A stretch of 64,000 nt of DNA from Macrostomum hystrix (lineage: Eukaryota; Platyhelminthes; Macrostomidae), in contig CATNEN010000001.1 of NCBI GenBank assembly GCA_950097015.1, positions 18,666,501-18,730,500 on the forward strand. The letters are read 5' to 3'. Below, in pieces: positions 43,652-54,224 of the stretch (position 1 is the stretch's first letter; each line of letters opens with the position of its first letter). The notes under the pieces were generated by a model. It saw nothing but the letters and a program-made list of their open reading frames with translations. It searched no databases and was not told the DNA's origin. Both the position numbers and the translations under genes were made by a program.

Positions 43652-44233
43652 TTAGCGGAATGACGTAAAAAAGTCGTCATTTTGGGCCGGTCTACTAAGA
43701 GCTTTCGGAAGCAGCCAACATTTTTGCCCTGGGCGGCCAGTTGCGATTTCGGATGTTAGGCGGTAAACTCCAATCCTAAGTGCCAGAGAGTCGTAAGGAT
43801 AGTTGTAGACATTGTCGAATTCCTGGAGCACTCTGCCACTTACCATGCCGTCCGGTTTAACCTTATCAATATGAATGCATGTCGTCCCAACGAAGCAGCA
43901 ATTGTCACCCTTCTTCGTGCTGAATTCTATAGTTGTTTCTGCTGGCTGGCTGAGGTACATATTTCGTACTTGTAGTACTTGACAAACTGAATGAGCGGCG
44001 ACATGCCTGGTGACTTTGACCCTTCTCTTGATTGCTCCCAGATAGCTTTCGAATGGAAATGTACTAAAATTATTTAAGCTACCTAGCCTTCTAACAAACT
44101 GGTCGAGGTGAAGAAGTGCATGAATATTGTAGCTAATTGATTTTTGGCCAAATATCTTTGACATCTGTTCGACGAATACCTCGATGCAGCTTTTCGCTGA
44201 ATCCCATAGATTAGATCCTAGATTCTCATTCAT
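43652..44233 (-). pseudogene. C-terminal part of a CACTA/EnSpm-type transposase-associated protein (DUF4218-like)
   Basis: A 193-residue frame carries YNIHALLHLDQFVRRLGSL, directly followed by NNFSTFPFESYLGAIKRRVK. This is the HLxxxVxxxGxLxxFSxFPFExxLGxhKR signature found at the end of many animal transposase-like proteins and related to DUF4218. After it comes a variable region ending DDFFTSFR. The N-terminal catalytic part is missing: the frame begins at ATG 44233 directly on the edge of a 14-bp minisatellite, which probably broke or replaced the upstream part. No terminal repeats seen. It is not the same family as the KDZ gene at 15-17 kb. Confidence 0.6.
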
Positions 44234-44375
44234 CGATTATCTTAAATTCTCATCCTAGATTATCATTCTAGATTATCATTCTAGATTCTCATCCTAGATT
44301 TTAATCCATCGATTATCCATCGATTATCTTAGATTCTCATCCTAGATTCTGATCCTAGATTCTCATCATCAAGAA
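44225..44375 (+). repeat. About 14-bp minisatellite (TCATCCTAGATTCT)
   Basis: About ten units based on CTCATCCTAGATTAT / CTCATTCTAGATTCT, some with CATCGATTATC. 44400-44690 has no gene; it is rich in CTATCTACC and GATAATCAATCAAT words. Confidence 0.85.
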
Positions 44376-44693
44376 CCCTCATATATTTTGCTGTTTAAAA
44401 GTCACGTTATTCATTTTTAGTTACATTCTGTTTTGTCTGTCCACTGTCTCTTTTTCTCCATCTCCATACGCACACCTCTACCTATCTTACCTATCTACCT
44501 ATCTCTATCTACCTATCGAATCTCAATAAATCGATAATGAATAATAAATCACTAACAACGATTATCCACCAAAATTGGATTATCTAATTACAATCACTAT
44601 TATTGATAATCAATCAATATTGATAATCATCCAATGCCAGTAACCCCAACCTTTTCCTGACTTATTTATCCTCCAATTTATCCGACCTAACAG

Positions 44694-45863
44694 GACGTAT
44701 CCACTCGTTCTGCGTCCGACACCGACGGCTTTTTTGGATGTTCGGAGGAGCCAGTTGAATCTGAAGCGCCGATTCTAAAGCTGCCCTACGTAGACGTGCC
44801 GTCTACTGTCGCAAAGCTGGTGCCACTGCCGTCTACGATTCCGAAATCTGCGTCCACAGCATCTGCAAAAGCCGCGGCAGCTAAGGCGGCAGCTGCAAAG
44901 GCAGCAGCGGAAGCAGAGGCAGTAGCGGAAGCAGAGGCAACAGCGGAAGCAGCAGAAGCAGCGGAAGCAGAGGCAGCAGCGGTGGAAGCAGAGGCAGATA
45001 CAGAAGCAGCGAAAGCAGACGATGCCGAGGTGACTTCAGCAGTTTTCCGAAACATCCCGGGCATCTCCATCACACGACTGGAGCAGCAAATACAGTCGGA
45101 GGTGGATTTCCCATTAGGAAGCAATCGCGGCCTTCTGTACGTCGCCCTGCTCGCATTGCGCGAGAGTACCCAAGCGAATAAGAAGATGGAAGCCAGACAG
45201 GAGAAACTAGCCAACGAGCTGGCCTCCGTTAAGGAGGAAGTGCAGCAACTGCGCCTGTCGATAGCGAAAGACCAGCAGCCAGTGCAACAGCTCCAGTTAT
45301 GGCCCATCGACTCTTGGGAGACGTTATGTCCACTACGCGGAGAACACGCCTGCAGAGTGGACTTACCAGTTAAAACAAGCCCTGCCCAACCTAAAAACGG
45401 CGACTGTCGCAGCCACCTTCCGCTCATGGTTAGACACCTGGTTGACTTCAGAGATGCAGATTAAGGTTAATTACAGCGGTGTAGGCCTTCGCGCAAAATG
45501 CATCCAGGACGGAGTCGTAACGCGGTTGTCCGACACGGAACTTGGGTTCAGGAGCGTCCTTTTGCGACGCTTCAGAATGCCGCCACCAGCATCTACGGCC
45601 CGACTATCACAGTGGACGCCGTCGAATGGATGACGGCCACGTTCGTCGGTAGCCGCATCGTCGACATGCTCCATCGAGCCAAGGACCGCCGAGGAGCCAG
45701 ACCGCATCGACGCCTGTCAGTTTCAGGTCCAGAGTCATCTGCCACGAGTTCGCCAGCCGTCGCCCCGCCAGCCGGCGGTAAAAGACCTGGCTCGCAGCTC
45801 AGTCATGCCTCGCAAAAAAAGGCATTCTTTGCAGCCGCATCACAGTCGAGCAGCTCCAACTGA
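44694..45863 (+). pseudogene. Ala/Glu-rich coiled-coil protein with two frame changes, possible DUF4806-like block
   Basis: A pyrimidine tract and CTAACAG acceptor precede an open frame at 44694 (DVSTRSASDTDGFFGCSEEP). It holds an Ala/Glu repeat (KAAAAKAAAAKAAAEAEAVA), then a coiled-coil-like stretch (MEARQEKLANELASVKEEVQ) and LQLWPIDSWETL. From about 45330 a second frame reads naturally: PAEWTYQLKQALPNLKTATV and VNYSGVGLRAKC, then RLSDTELG. From about 45545 a third takes over (VQERPFATLQNAATSIYG; AVEWMTATFVGSRIVDMLHR) and ends at 45863. Two indels fit better than introns, since no splice sites lie at the shifts. The middle block recalls DUF4806 (a helix, then nW/Y-x-G-x-x-x-K), but weakly. 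Function unknown. Confidence 0.45.
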
Positions 45864-45924
45864 GCTGTTGGAGTGCTCCGATGAGAAGGCTGATTGCCTG
45901 ATGAGCTACATGACTGAGGAGGAC

Positions 45925-46180
45925 TAAGTCCCAGGTCCCTACCAGTTGCGGGACCTGGTTGATTTGTTATAAAAGATAAGTAGCGTTTGAATTTCATGTC
46001 TTTCATAGTCATATCTTATAATGGAACAAAAACACAGAAGCATCTTGTCTTTTGCATCAATTACATAATGAATAATTTTTTCCAGTTCTACCATTGTGCC
46101 GGGACGTCTACCGGTTGCGGGACCTGGTTGACTGGCCATAAAAGATAAGTAGCGTTTGAATTTCATGTCTCCAATGTTTA
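45925..46180 (+). repeat. Two-copy direct repeat with hairpin (TTGCGGGACCTGGTTGA)
   Basis: TTGCGGGACCTGGTTGA..., TAAAAGATAAGTAGCGTTTG and AATTTCATGTCT occur at about 45948-46006 and 46117-46170. AGGTCCC(..)GGGACCT can form a stem in the first copy. No gene; minus-strand frames here are shadows. Confidence 0.75.
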
Positions 46181-46489
46181 ATCTTATGCTCGATCTTGTA
46201 TTTCAACTCATTCTGAATCTCATGTTTGATCTTATGCTTATGCTGCTCTATGCGACCGATTCGCTTTGAAATTGATAAAAAATCTGTACCTTTAGCTGCG
46301 TCAAAAGTATTCAATGAGACTAGAAGAGACATATTCGTAAACCATTTATAGCGGTGACGAATAGGAAATTTACATGAGCATGTTCAATTTTATTTATTTA
46401 AAGTGATTGCCGCTTTATATATACGGCGTGCATACAACAAAATGAAACATACGTATGAAAAGTACATGGTCAGGAGGGAGGGGGCAGCG

Positions 46490-46600
46490 TGGCGAGCGGA
46501 GCTGCTGGGGCAGGAGCGGAGCTACTGGGCAGGAGCGGAGCTACTGGGCAGGAGCGGAGCTGCTGGGCAGGAGCGGAGCTGCTGGGGCAGGAGCGGAACT
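46490..46600 (+). repeat. 19-20 bp minisatellite (GGAGCTACTGGGCAGGAGC)
   Basis: Five units of GGAGCTGCTGGGCAGGAGC. An open frame on the plus strand (46403-46699) crosses it but has no other support. Confidence 0.8.
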
Positions 46601-46779
46601 AATGCGAAACTAAAAATTTTAATTGTTTTCTTTGATCTCTCTCTGACTTATCATGTCATTAATGGCATTAATAAAATAATTAAAACTTTAAATAACTGAC
46701 TTCCCTGTACACCTGGGAACATTCGTAAATACAACTCAACTCGGATTCCTGCGAAATCTACTGCATCTAACTACCACAC

Positions 46780-47140
46780 TTCCTCTCACCCTACTGCTCT
46801 CCCTCTCACTCTACTGATCTCCCTCTCACCCTACTGCTCTCACTCTCACCCTACTGCTCTCCCTCTCACCCTACTGCTCTCCCTCTCACCCTACTGCTCT
46901 CCCTCTCACCCTACTGCTCTCACTCTCACCCTACTGCTCTCCCTCTCACCCTACTGCTCTCCCTCTCACCCTACTGCTCTCCCTCTCACCCTACTGATCT
47001 CACTCTCACCCTACTGCTCTCCCTCTCACCCTACTGCTCTCCCTCTCACCCTACTGCTCTCCCTCTCACCCTACTGCTCTCCCTCTCACCCTACTGCTCT
47101 CCCTCTCACCCTACTGCTCTCCCTCTCACCCTACTGCTCG
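46780..47140 (+). repeat. 20-bp minisatellite (CCCTACTGCTCTCCCTCTCA), about 18 copies
   Basis: The copies are nearly perfect at constant 20-bp spacing, with ACTCTCA and CTGATCT variants in a few units. Confidence 0.95.
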
Positions 47141-47149
47141 GTGTCCCAA

Positions 47150-47280
47150 TAGATTTGAGCACAGTTTATCGAGTGGGATTCAATTGAAAATCAATCTAGA
47201 AATGATTTCCTACACGACTGAGTTGGTTTCATGATTTCAAATGATTTCCATTTGAACTTATTAACCTGGAAAGTCAAAGC
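47150..47280 (-). repeat. Dispersed repeat family A, copy 3 (inverted fragment)
   Basis: The reverse complement reads CTTTCCAGGTTAATAAGTTC, then ATGAAACCAACTCAGTCGTG and TGTGCTCAAATCT, matching 27505-27635 and 30300-30425. Confidence 0.85.
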
Positions 47281-47378
47281 TTAAAAAATACAGCGCAGCC
47301 TACTAACAGTAGACTTTGAGGATATGCCCCGAATTTAATTTACCCTTCTCACCCACCTCCCACCGGCGGGATCCCACC

Positions 47379-47420
47379 GGTTTGGCTATACGCCCCGCCG
47401 GCGGGGCGCTTGGCCAAACC
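47379..47420 (+). other. Strong GC-rich stem-loop just before the Ulp1 gene
   Basis: CGCCCCGCC (47391-47399) is followed at once by GGCGGGGCG (47400-47408), an 18-base perfect palindrome. Outside it, GGTTTGGC (47379-47386) pairs with GCCAAACC (47413-47420). It ends 90 bp before the ATG. CCACCGG and GGCGGGA words continue around it. Confidence 0.85.
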
Positions 47421-47509
47421 GTACGCCTCCCCACCGGCGCCCGGCGGGAGGGCGCATAGTGGGGCGTACAGAGGGGCGCATAGTAAATGTCCCACCGGGT
47501 TGCAACCAG

Positions 47510-49638
47510 ATGGCCTCACACTTTGCCTGCCCAGCATGTGACGACGGAAAGCTATTCCGTTCTGACAATCTCCGGTGTCATATGGCCGAAAAACATCATG
47601 CCAAACAGGAGGCAATGGATGAGACCCTTAAGTATTTGCACGCCAGATCGAAGCCTGGAGTATTGATGTGTACGTTGTGCACATGTTTCAGGCTTCGAGC
47701 TGGCCTGAGAGAACACTTGAGAATAAACCATGGGCAAACACCAGCCCAGATAAAAGAAATTTTCACATCCTCAAATATTGGAAGACTATTCAAAAGAGTA
47801 TTTGACATCTTTTGAAGATATTTTGGCCAGCGGTGCCTGGCCTGAATGTCTACCCCCGCACCCTGCTGCCAAAGGCCAGGCAAGCCCTGAAGGCGCCACA
47901 AATGAAGTCTCCAACACTGCTGGGCGAAAAAGGCGGCGTATAGACTCGGCGGCTCTGGTCTCTGGTAAGTTTTGTTTTGAAAATTAGGCTTACTTGCATG
48001 CAAATTTTATTAATTTTATGCCAAGAATTCCAATAACTTGCGATAAAAATCTGTATATATTTTAACAATATCATGTGAACCATCTCATTTTAACTTTCAA
48101 CAGACTAGTGGCCAAATTGCTGAGGCCTACAGCCTCCTGCGGCAGGCCGTTAAAGAGGCTGGGCTGAAGGTAACTGTGGGTTGCTGTTAAATATATTGAT
48201 TGTAAATTGCTGTTCGTCATTACTTACTCTAGCTATGAAAGATAAATTATGAATTTTTACACTGGCTAACTCTGGCACGAAATGCCCCACACTTTGATTC
48301 ACAGCTTTCAGAGAACCTAGAAGAAAGGTGCAGACACGCCGATAATCTATTACGGCAGGCTGGCCAAGCCAATGGCGCTGAGGCCACAGCCGCCGCCACA
48401 GCTGCCGCCACAGCCGCCGCCACAGCCGCCGCCACAGCCGTCGCAGCAGCATCGGACGAAACTGTAAGTCTTCTGGATATGCAAAACACTTCTTACTAAA
48501 TTAGTTACTGGCAAAATGCGTCACCCACTTGAGTGTTCCTGACAGTTACTTTATTTTTTTCAGCTTAAGCTTCTAGCACGTCTGCTGGCCGAAAGGCCAC
48601 GGAAAGTCGTTTCCCAGCGCCGAGGCATCAAGCTCACTGCGGAGCACATACAGATCTTGTGCTCTCGGCGCTGGTTCGACGACGTGCTCATTAATTTTTT
48701 TGTCATGCGTCGCGCATTCTAAAGTGTACCCTTTTCTAACAAAATTTTCGGAAGCGCTAATAAATGGAAACAGTGTTTCCGCTTTTACGAAGAGGGTAAG
48801 TTAAAAATCAATTCCGCTTTATCTTATTATTCAATCGCTTACAGCCTGTGTTATGTTAAGATATGAATTTTTTTTAATAAGTTGACATTATTAAGGTCCT
48901 GAAATTTCATACTCAGGTGAACATATTTGACTACGATCTTCTAAAAATGCCAACGAACACCGGCCAGCATTGGATGCTGCACGCCATTGATATGCGCGCA
49001 AGAAAGGTGCTCGTAGCCGACAGCGTGCTGTCCCTAGGCCGGCCGTCCACCAACCATCTCATTTTACATTTTTTGGGCGCTGAAGCGCGAAGGCAGCAGC
49101 GCCCACACGTGCATTTTGAAGAAGCGCAGATGGATGTATTGCAACAGGAGAACGGATATGACTGCGGCGCATTTGTGTGCCTCTTCGCCGAGGCATTATG
49201 CCGCGGACAGCAGCTTGCCCAGTTAGTCCAGGTAAATATTTTTTGCAAATAAATATCTGCATCCTTTAGTAGTGGGTTTGGCGAAATACTGGCGCAGAAT
49301 AGAACCTCTATTAAAAACAAAAAATAAATAAAAGCACCAGTGAATGATCAAATTCAGAATTTCGATGCATTAGCGCAGGGCAAACTAGATTAAACTGCTG
49401 CTTACAATGCACCTTTTGTGTAATTACAATTTCGGGCTAAGAAAATCCTATTTAACTTATAATCCGTTTAAACGCAAATAATCACCCGTTTCTGAAATCA
49501 GGACGAGCATCCCAGGACGAAGATTTTGACCACAATTCTAAAAACAATAATTAACAATAAAAACCATTTACATTTCAGAGCAGATCACCATACAGACTTA
49601 CAGCATCCCCTGATGTATATGCCATGTGCTCAGCGTGA
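47510..49638 (+). CDS. Zinc-finger plus Ulp1 (C48) cysteine peptidase gene, multi-exon
   Basis: Exon A (47510 to about 47964) has two fingers (C7-x2-C10, H24, H29; C54-x2-C57, H69, H74), then after a +1 frame change near 47770 the helical segment LEDYSKEYLTSFEDIL, and a basic GRKRRRID that may be a nuclear signal. Exon B is 48104-48169; exon C 48305-48463 ends in an (ATAA)n repeat; exon D 48564-48795 has the Ulp1 N-lobe (LTAEHIQILCSRRWFDDVLI, then KVYPFLTKFSEALING); exon E 48917-49231 has the protease core: QHWMLHAID (His), VLVADS (Asp), QQENGYDCGAF (Gln and Cys). All four catalytic residues of SUMO/NEDD8-type proteases are present. A last exon from 49579 is tentative. Exons B-E keep phase 0, with good GT-AG ends. 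One extra T near 48720 (GCATTCTAAAG) breaks exon D. Exon A does not join B in phase. SUMO processing is inferred from the family. Confidence 0.75.
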
Positions 49639-49779
49639 CGCCAGCGAACGCGAACGTTTCTCTGCTGAGAGGCAGCGTAATTAACAATTACCAAAAATTA
49701 CCTCAATTCACTGACTATGCTGTTTTATATTTACGTTTTTAGTTTTTAATGCGCCTTATGCAACATGACTTCCAATTAA

Positions 49780-50010
49780 ATCTTTAATTTTACTGTATTT
49801 TTTATCAATATTTTGTAAATATTTATTAGATTACGTTCTAGCATTTTTTACTTTTAATTTTAATTTTAATTGCCAGCATTTCTGCCACGTATCTTTCTTG
49901 CATTTTTTACTATTAATTTTAATTTTAATTGCCATCATTTCTGCCAAAGCTGCCATGTGTTCTTTCTTGCATTTTTTTATTATTAATTTTAATTTTAATT
50001 GCAACCATTA
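49780..50010 (+). repeat. About 65-bp AT-rich tandem repeat, three copies
   Basis: TTTTTACTATTAATTTTAAT with TTTTAATTGCCA(T/G)CATTTCT recurs at about 49846, 49905 and 49975. Confidence 0.75.
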
Positions 50011-50084
50011 CGTTTTACTTTTTTAATTGTAAATAAAATTTGCAACTTTTATTTTTATTCCCTTAAGAATAGCATGCAGTGCTT

Positions 50085-51830
50085 GATCAATATTAGTTAC
50101 TTAACTGCTTCACATTACTTACTAATTTTCTTACATCAATATTACTTACTAAACTGCCACACATTAGTTACTAAATTTGTTACTGTTACACGATTAGGCA
50201 AATAGATGTGATGGAATTAATTTCTATTGAACGACATACAACCAGAGTCCTATAAAAGTCTACAGAGTGTCTACAGTTGACTTTCGCGTCAGAAAAGTAC
50301 GCTGACCTTGAGTAACATTACTTACTGAACTGCCACACATTACTTACTAAATTTGTTACTGGTACACGATTAGGCAAATAGATGTGATGGAATTCATTTC
50401 TATTGAACGACATACAACCAGAGTCCTATAAAAGTCTACAGGCAGTGTCTACAGTTGACTTTCGCGTCAGAAAAGTACGCTGCCCTTGATCAAGATTAGT
50501 TACTAATCTGCTACACATTACTTACTAAATTTCTTACTAACACAAAAATAAGCAAGTATATGTGATTGCAATTCGTTCTTATTCAAGCTTCGTGCTACCA
50601 AAGTCCTTTAAAATATTTCACGGACTTCAGAGAAGAGCAACACGCTTTTTTGAAGGCTGCATAACCTGGAAATAAAGTTGTACAAGGGCCCACACAAAGT
50701 TACCAAAACACTTACATTTTGGCAGCTTGACTTAAAACGGAAAAGTTTTGTTTCTGAAACTAAATAAAATTACTGTGACCAGTAAGTTATACCTCTATAC
50801 GCCTAAACATTTAATTCAGACTTATAAAAGGTACAAAAAATTATTTAAAAAATATTTTTTTCTTATTTTCTCAAAAAACGGATAGGACATTTACATGCGC
50901 AAATTGAGCTACTTATATAGTAGTCCAAATAGCATGTTTGTAATAATGTTTTTTTATCCGAAATATTTATTAGCTATGTAAAATTTTTCGCAGGCAAACA
51001 GTTTAAAGGTTGGTATATCAGTTTAGTTATCACTGACAATAATTTCCTGCTTTATTGAGCACAAACATGCAGGACTAAAAAGCTGCCAAAAGTGAAACAT
51101 TTGCTATGTTGAAACTTAGTGATGAAATATGGCCATAACTTTTAATAATTGACTATTAGGTACGACAGCTAGGACTCTCACTATCAGCTTCTGAAGTATA
51201 AAGTAACTATTGTACTAAAAAGTATTCTTTAAATATCCGGAGTGTCTACAGTGAGCGTTTGCATCAGAAAAGTACGCTGACCTTGATTAACATTACTTAC
51301 TAAACTACCACACATTAATTACTAAATGTGTTACTGGTACACTAGAAGGCAAGAATATGCGATGCAATTGGTTTGTATTGATTGTACAATCAAACTCCTC
51401 TCGAAATATAAAGATAGTGTCTACAGACGGCTTTTGCATCAGAAAAGTACAATGACCTTGATTAACATTACTTACTAAACTGCAACACATTAGTTACTAA
51501 ATTTGTTACTGGTACACTAGTAGGCAAGATTACGTGATGTAATTCATTTTTATTTAAAGACATACAACTAAAATCCTATAAAAGTCTACAGAGTGTCTAC
51601 AGTTGACTTTCGCGTCAGAAAAGTACGCTGACCTTGATCAATATTACTTACTAAAGACCACACATTAGTTACTAAATTAGTTACTGGTACACTATTAGGC
51701 AAGTAGATGTGATGGAACTCAATCCTATTGAACGAAATACAACCAAAGTCCTATAAAAGTCTACAGACAGTGTCTACAGTTGACTTTCGCGTCAGAAAAG
51801 TACGCTGCCCTTCGTCAAGTCACTGATGGA
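50085..51830 (+). repeat. About 180-190 bp repeat family, six or more copies, split by unique DNA
   Basis: GTACGCTGACCTTGA(G/T)(T/C)AA(C/T)ATTA, then ACTGCCACACATTA, TTACTGGTACAC and GTCTACAGTTGACTTTCGCG recur. Copies lie at about 50150-50310, 50310-50490, 51260-51465, 51465-51640 and 51640-51820, with a partial at 50490-50560. 50600-51240 between them is AT-rich and not repeated. Confidence 0.85.
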
Positions 51831-52560
51831 TTATCTATTGACTGGAAAAAGCGGCACCACTCTGGCGCCAATAGCGCCAAGGCTGGAGCCCCGGGAACTT
51901 GGCCCTGACACCCTAGGAATTTCGAGTCAATTATTTCACTTTGCAGCGGCGTCTGCCACTAGACAGCGGAGACACATCTAGCAACGCGCAATGCATCGTT
52001 GCAACGATGGAAGCCTGGGCTACACTGTGCGCTAGTCGGCCAGTCGGAATCTGACACTTGGCGAATTTCTATACTCTATACTACTTCTAGTACAAGGTAA
52101 GGGGCTATTTTAGGTGTTTTTTACTGCAGCGACTTTAGATTGCGTCGGACGGTCTCGCGACCGTCCAATTCCGACTCTACGCATTGAAATACAGCGGACT
52201 AGGTGTCTTTGATTTTTCAAAAGTGTCTCGCCTAAATTTTTCCACTCAGGGGTCTAGGGACATGACTGTCGACTTTCGGGAAGTCACTCTGTCCCTTTGG
52301 AATCTAGGTGGCGCTTAAATCCGATGATGTCAATTTGATAGAGCCATCATCAGAGCTTTCCAACGACACCAAGAACGTCGAGAAAGACCTAAGGGAAAGC
52401 TGGCAACTTGGTCTCAAAGTGTCGGGGTACCCTACGGACTGAGTGGTGAGTCAATTATTACACTTTGCGGCGCCGGCTGACAGTCGATAAGGGTGGCGCA
52501 TCTAGCGACGGAACAAACGCCACTCGACGCGTTGATAGATGGCATGCCCTTCTAGCTTCA
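51830..52560 (+). repeat. Dispersed GGCGCCAATAGCGCC-family repeat, second copy
   Basis: 51850-52090 matches 31740-31985, and 52440-52550 repeats the TTTGCGGC..GCATCTAGCGAC..GATAGATGG part seen at 29900-30000 and 31300-31360. It starts where the 185-bp repeat ends. No frame is shared between copies. Confidence 0.8.
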
Positions 52561-54190
52561 TAGGCCCATAGCTTTATAAACAGTTAAAACCCTTTTACTT
52601 AAAGAGCACCTTATTTTTACAATATCGTATTAGATTAATAATTAAAGACAATCTTAACTACAGAATACACTAAAATATTTTAGTTACTAAATAATTATAG
52701 AAATCACAGACAAAACCCTAAACGATAGGACAACCATATTAGAATATGAATAATGCGCGAAGACGTTATTCAGAAAACGGCACTTTGTATTCTTACCAAA
52801 AACATTCAAGAGTGATGAAAATAAAGAGCTAAGAGAAATATGCAATTTCTTTGGAGAGACTAAGCGTAACATACCCACTGCCGAACCAACTAACTTTAAA
52901 TAGAACGTTCGAGTGAAAAGTGGTTCGATCGATATTACGCTCTCGTTGAAACGACAATTTCTATTGGTGGACGAAAAAGTAGTAGTATTTTATCTCACTT
53001 CGTTCATATTCTTACTTTTATGCTTACTTAAAGTAGGCATACATGTTTCTTCGCGGATTTGTGACTACAACGTGAACAAAGGATCGATATTTATTGGAGA
53101 TGCGATCAAAAGAAACGATACAACGATGATTGATAGTATTTTAATATATTATTAGTTATTGAATGATTCATAATGAATTATTTAGAAAAACTTATACTCG
53201 AAGTGAAAATATCAATTACAATGTGTGAGGAATACGCACGTCCGCTTCAACTATGGAAAAGTCAAAGCCCTTTCATGGCTACAAATAAAAGATATTTAAA
53301 TTTTCGTGCAAATATCCACTCCAGCTGGATTCACAATCCTCTATCCACAAAAATTAAACCCAGTGTAAATTTATTGCTCTGTTTATTATTTTTAAGTGAA
53401 ACTTAATACTTAGGACATGTAACTGAACAAGTGGTAAAGGTAGAACATATAAGTCCACAAGTATAAAGGATAAATCTGTGAGTACAATTTTACAACTGTG
53501 CATGTTTAAGTCGAATATTCAGTTCCCGTAATGTCTTATGCTTACCATCTTTCGAATTAGCCAAAAGTTAAAACGGCCCTTTTTAGGTCAATAGAAGTGA
53601 ATTAACTGAAAACAGATGAATGTGTGTGTTTCCTAAATAATTCTAAAGGACAGAAGTTCTGAAATTTTAGACACAAGAATTAAAAAAATATTTTATGGTT
53701 CTTTTTTAGAAAAACCGAACATAACAAATATTCCGTTTCATTTTATTTTACGCTTGTCGTTGGATTCGTTCCATGCCTGAGTTTCCCTGCGAATACACTT
53801 GCTTTACCCTGTTTTACCCTACAACATGATCAGGTCATCAATTTACGCACTACACATCAATATAGTTTCTTGTGTGTGAAATTTCGTACTTTTTTACCCT
53901 ATCAGCCCCACGGATGATAGAAAAAAAACTGAAGCCAGAACCGATGGAAAAGAAGGCACAACAGTTACGGGAAAAAGACAAATGGAAGCCGTAGGTAAAG
54001 TTGTTATATAATTAATCTAAAAAATGGGTTCGCGCTTTCTGTGAAATCAGGCGGCTACTTATTTCATTCAAGCTTGAGGAAAAACAATAATTGGCAAGGA
54101 AATACCGTATCATCATCAAAAGACGAAAAGGCTTTGGGTTGCTTGTTGTTCTGTTTTGTTTAAAAGAGCAATTTCTCAGAAATGATTTTT
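52560..54190. other. AT-rich DNA, nothing recognised
   Basis: Short frames only. The part nearest 54.2 kb may contain the 3' UTR of the myosin light chain gene; an AATAAA on the minus strand lies near 53,740, but I cannot tell whether it is used. Confidence 0.5.
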
Positions 54191-54224
54191 GTTTCATTGC
54201 TGTCCCGATGCGTTTCTTCAGCGT

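Noticed and set aside
44786-45427. 213-residue minus-strand frame
   Set aside because: It is the antisense of the Ala/Glu repeat; the plus strand has the acceptor site and coiled coil.
52913-53155. 80-residue frame with a hydrophobic stretch
   Set aside because: It begins at GTG, lies in AT-rich DNA and has no splice or homology support; a hydrophobic run is expected from AT-rich chance frames.
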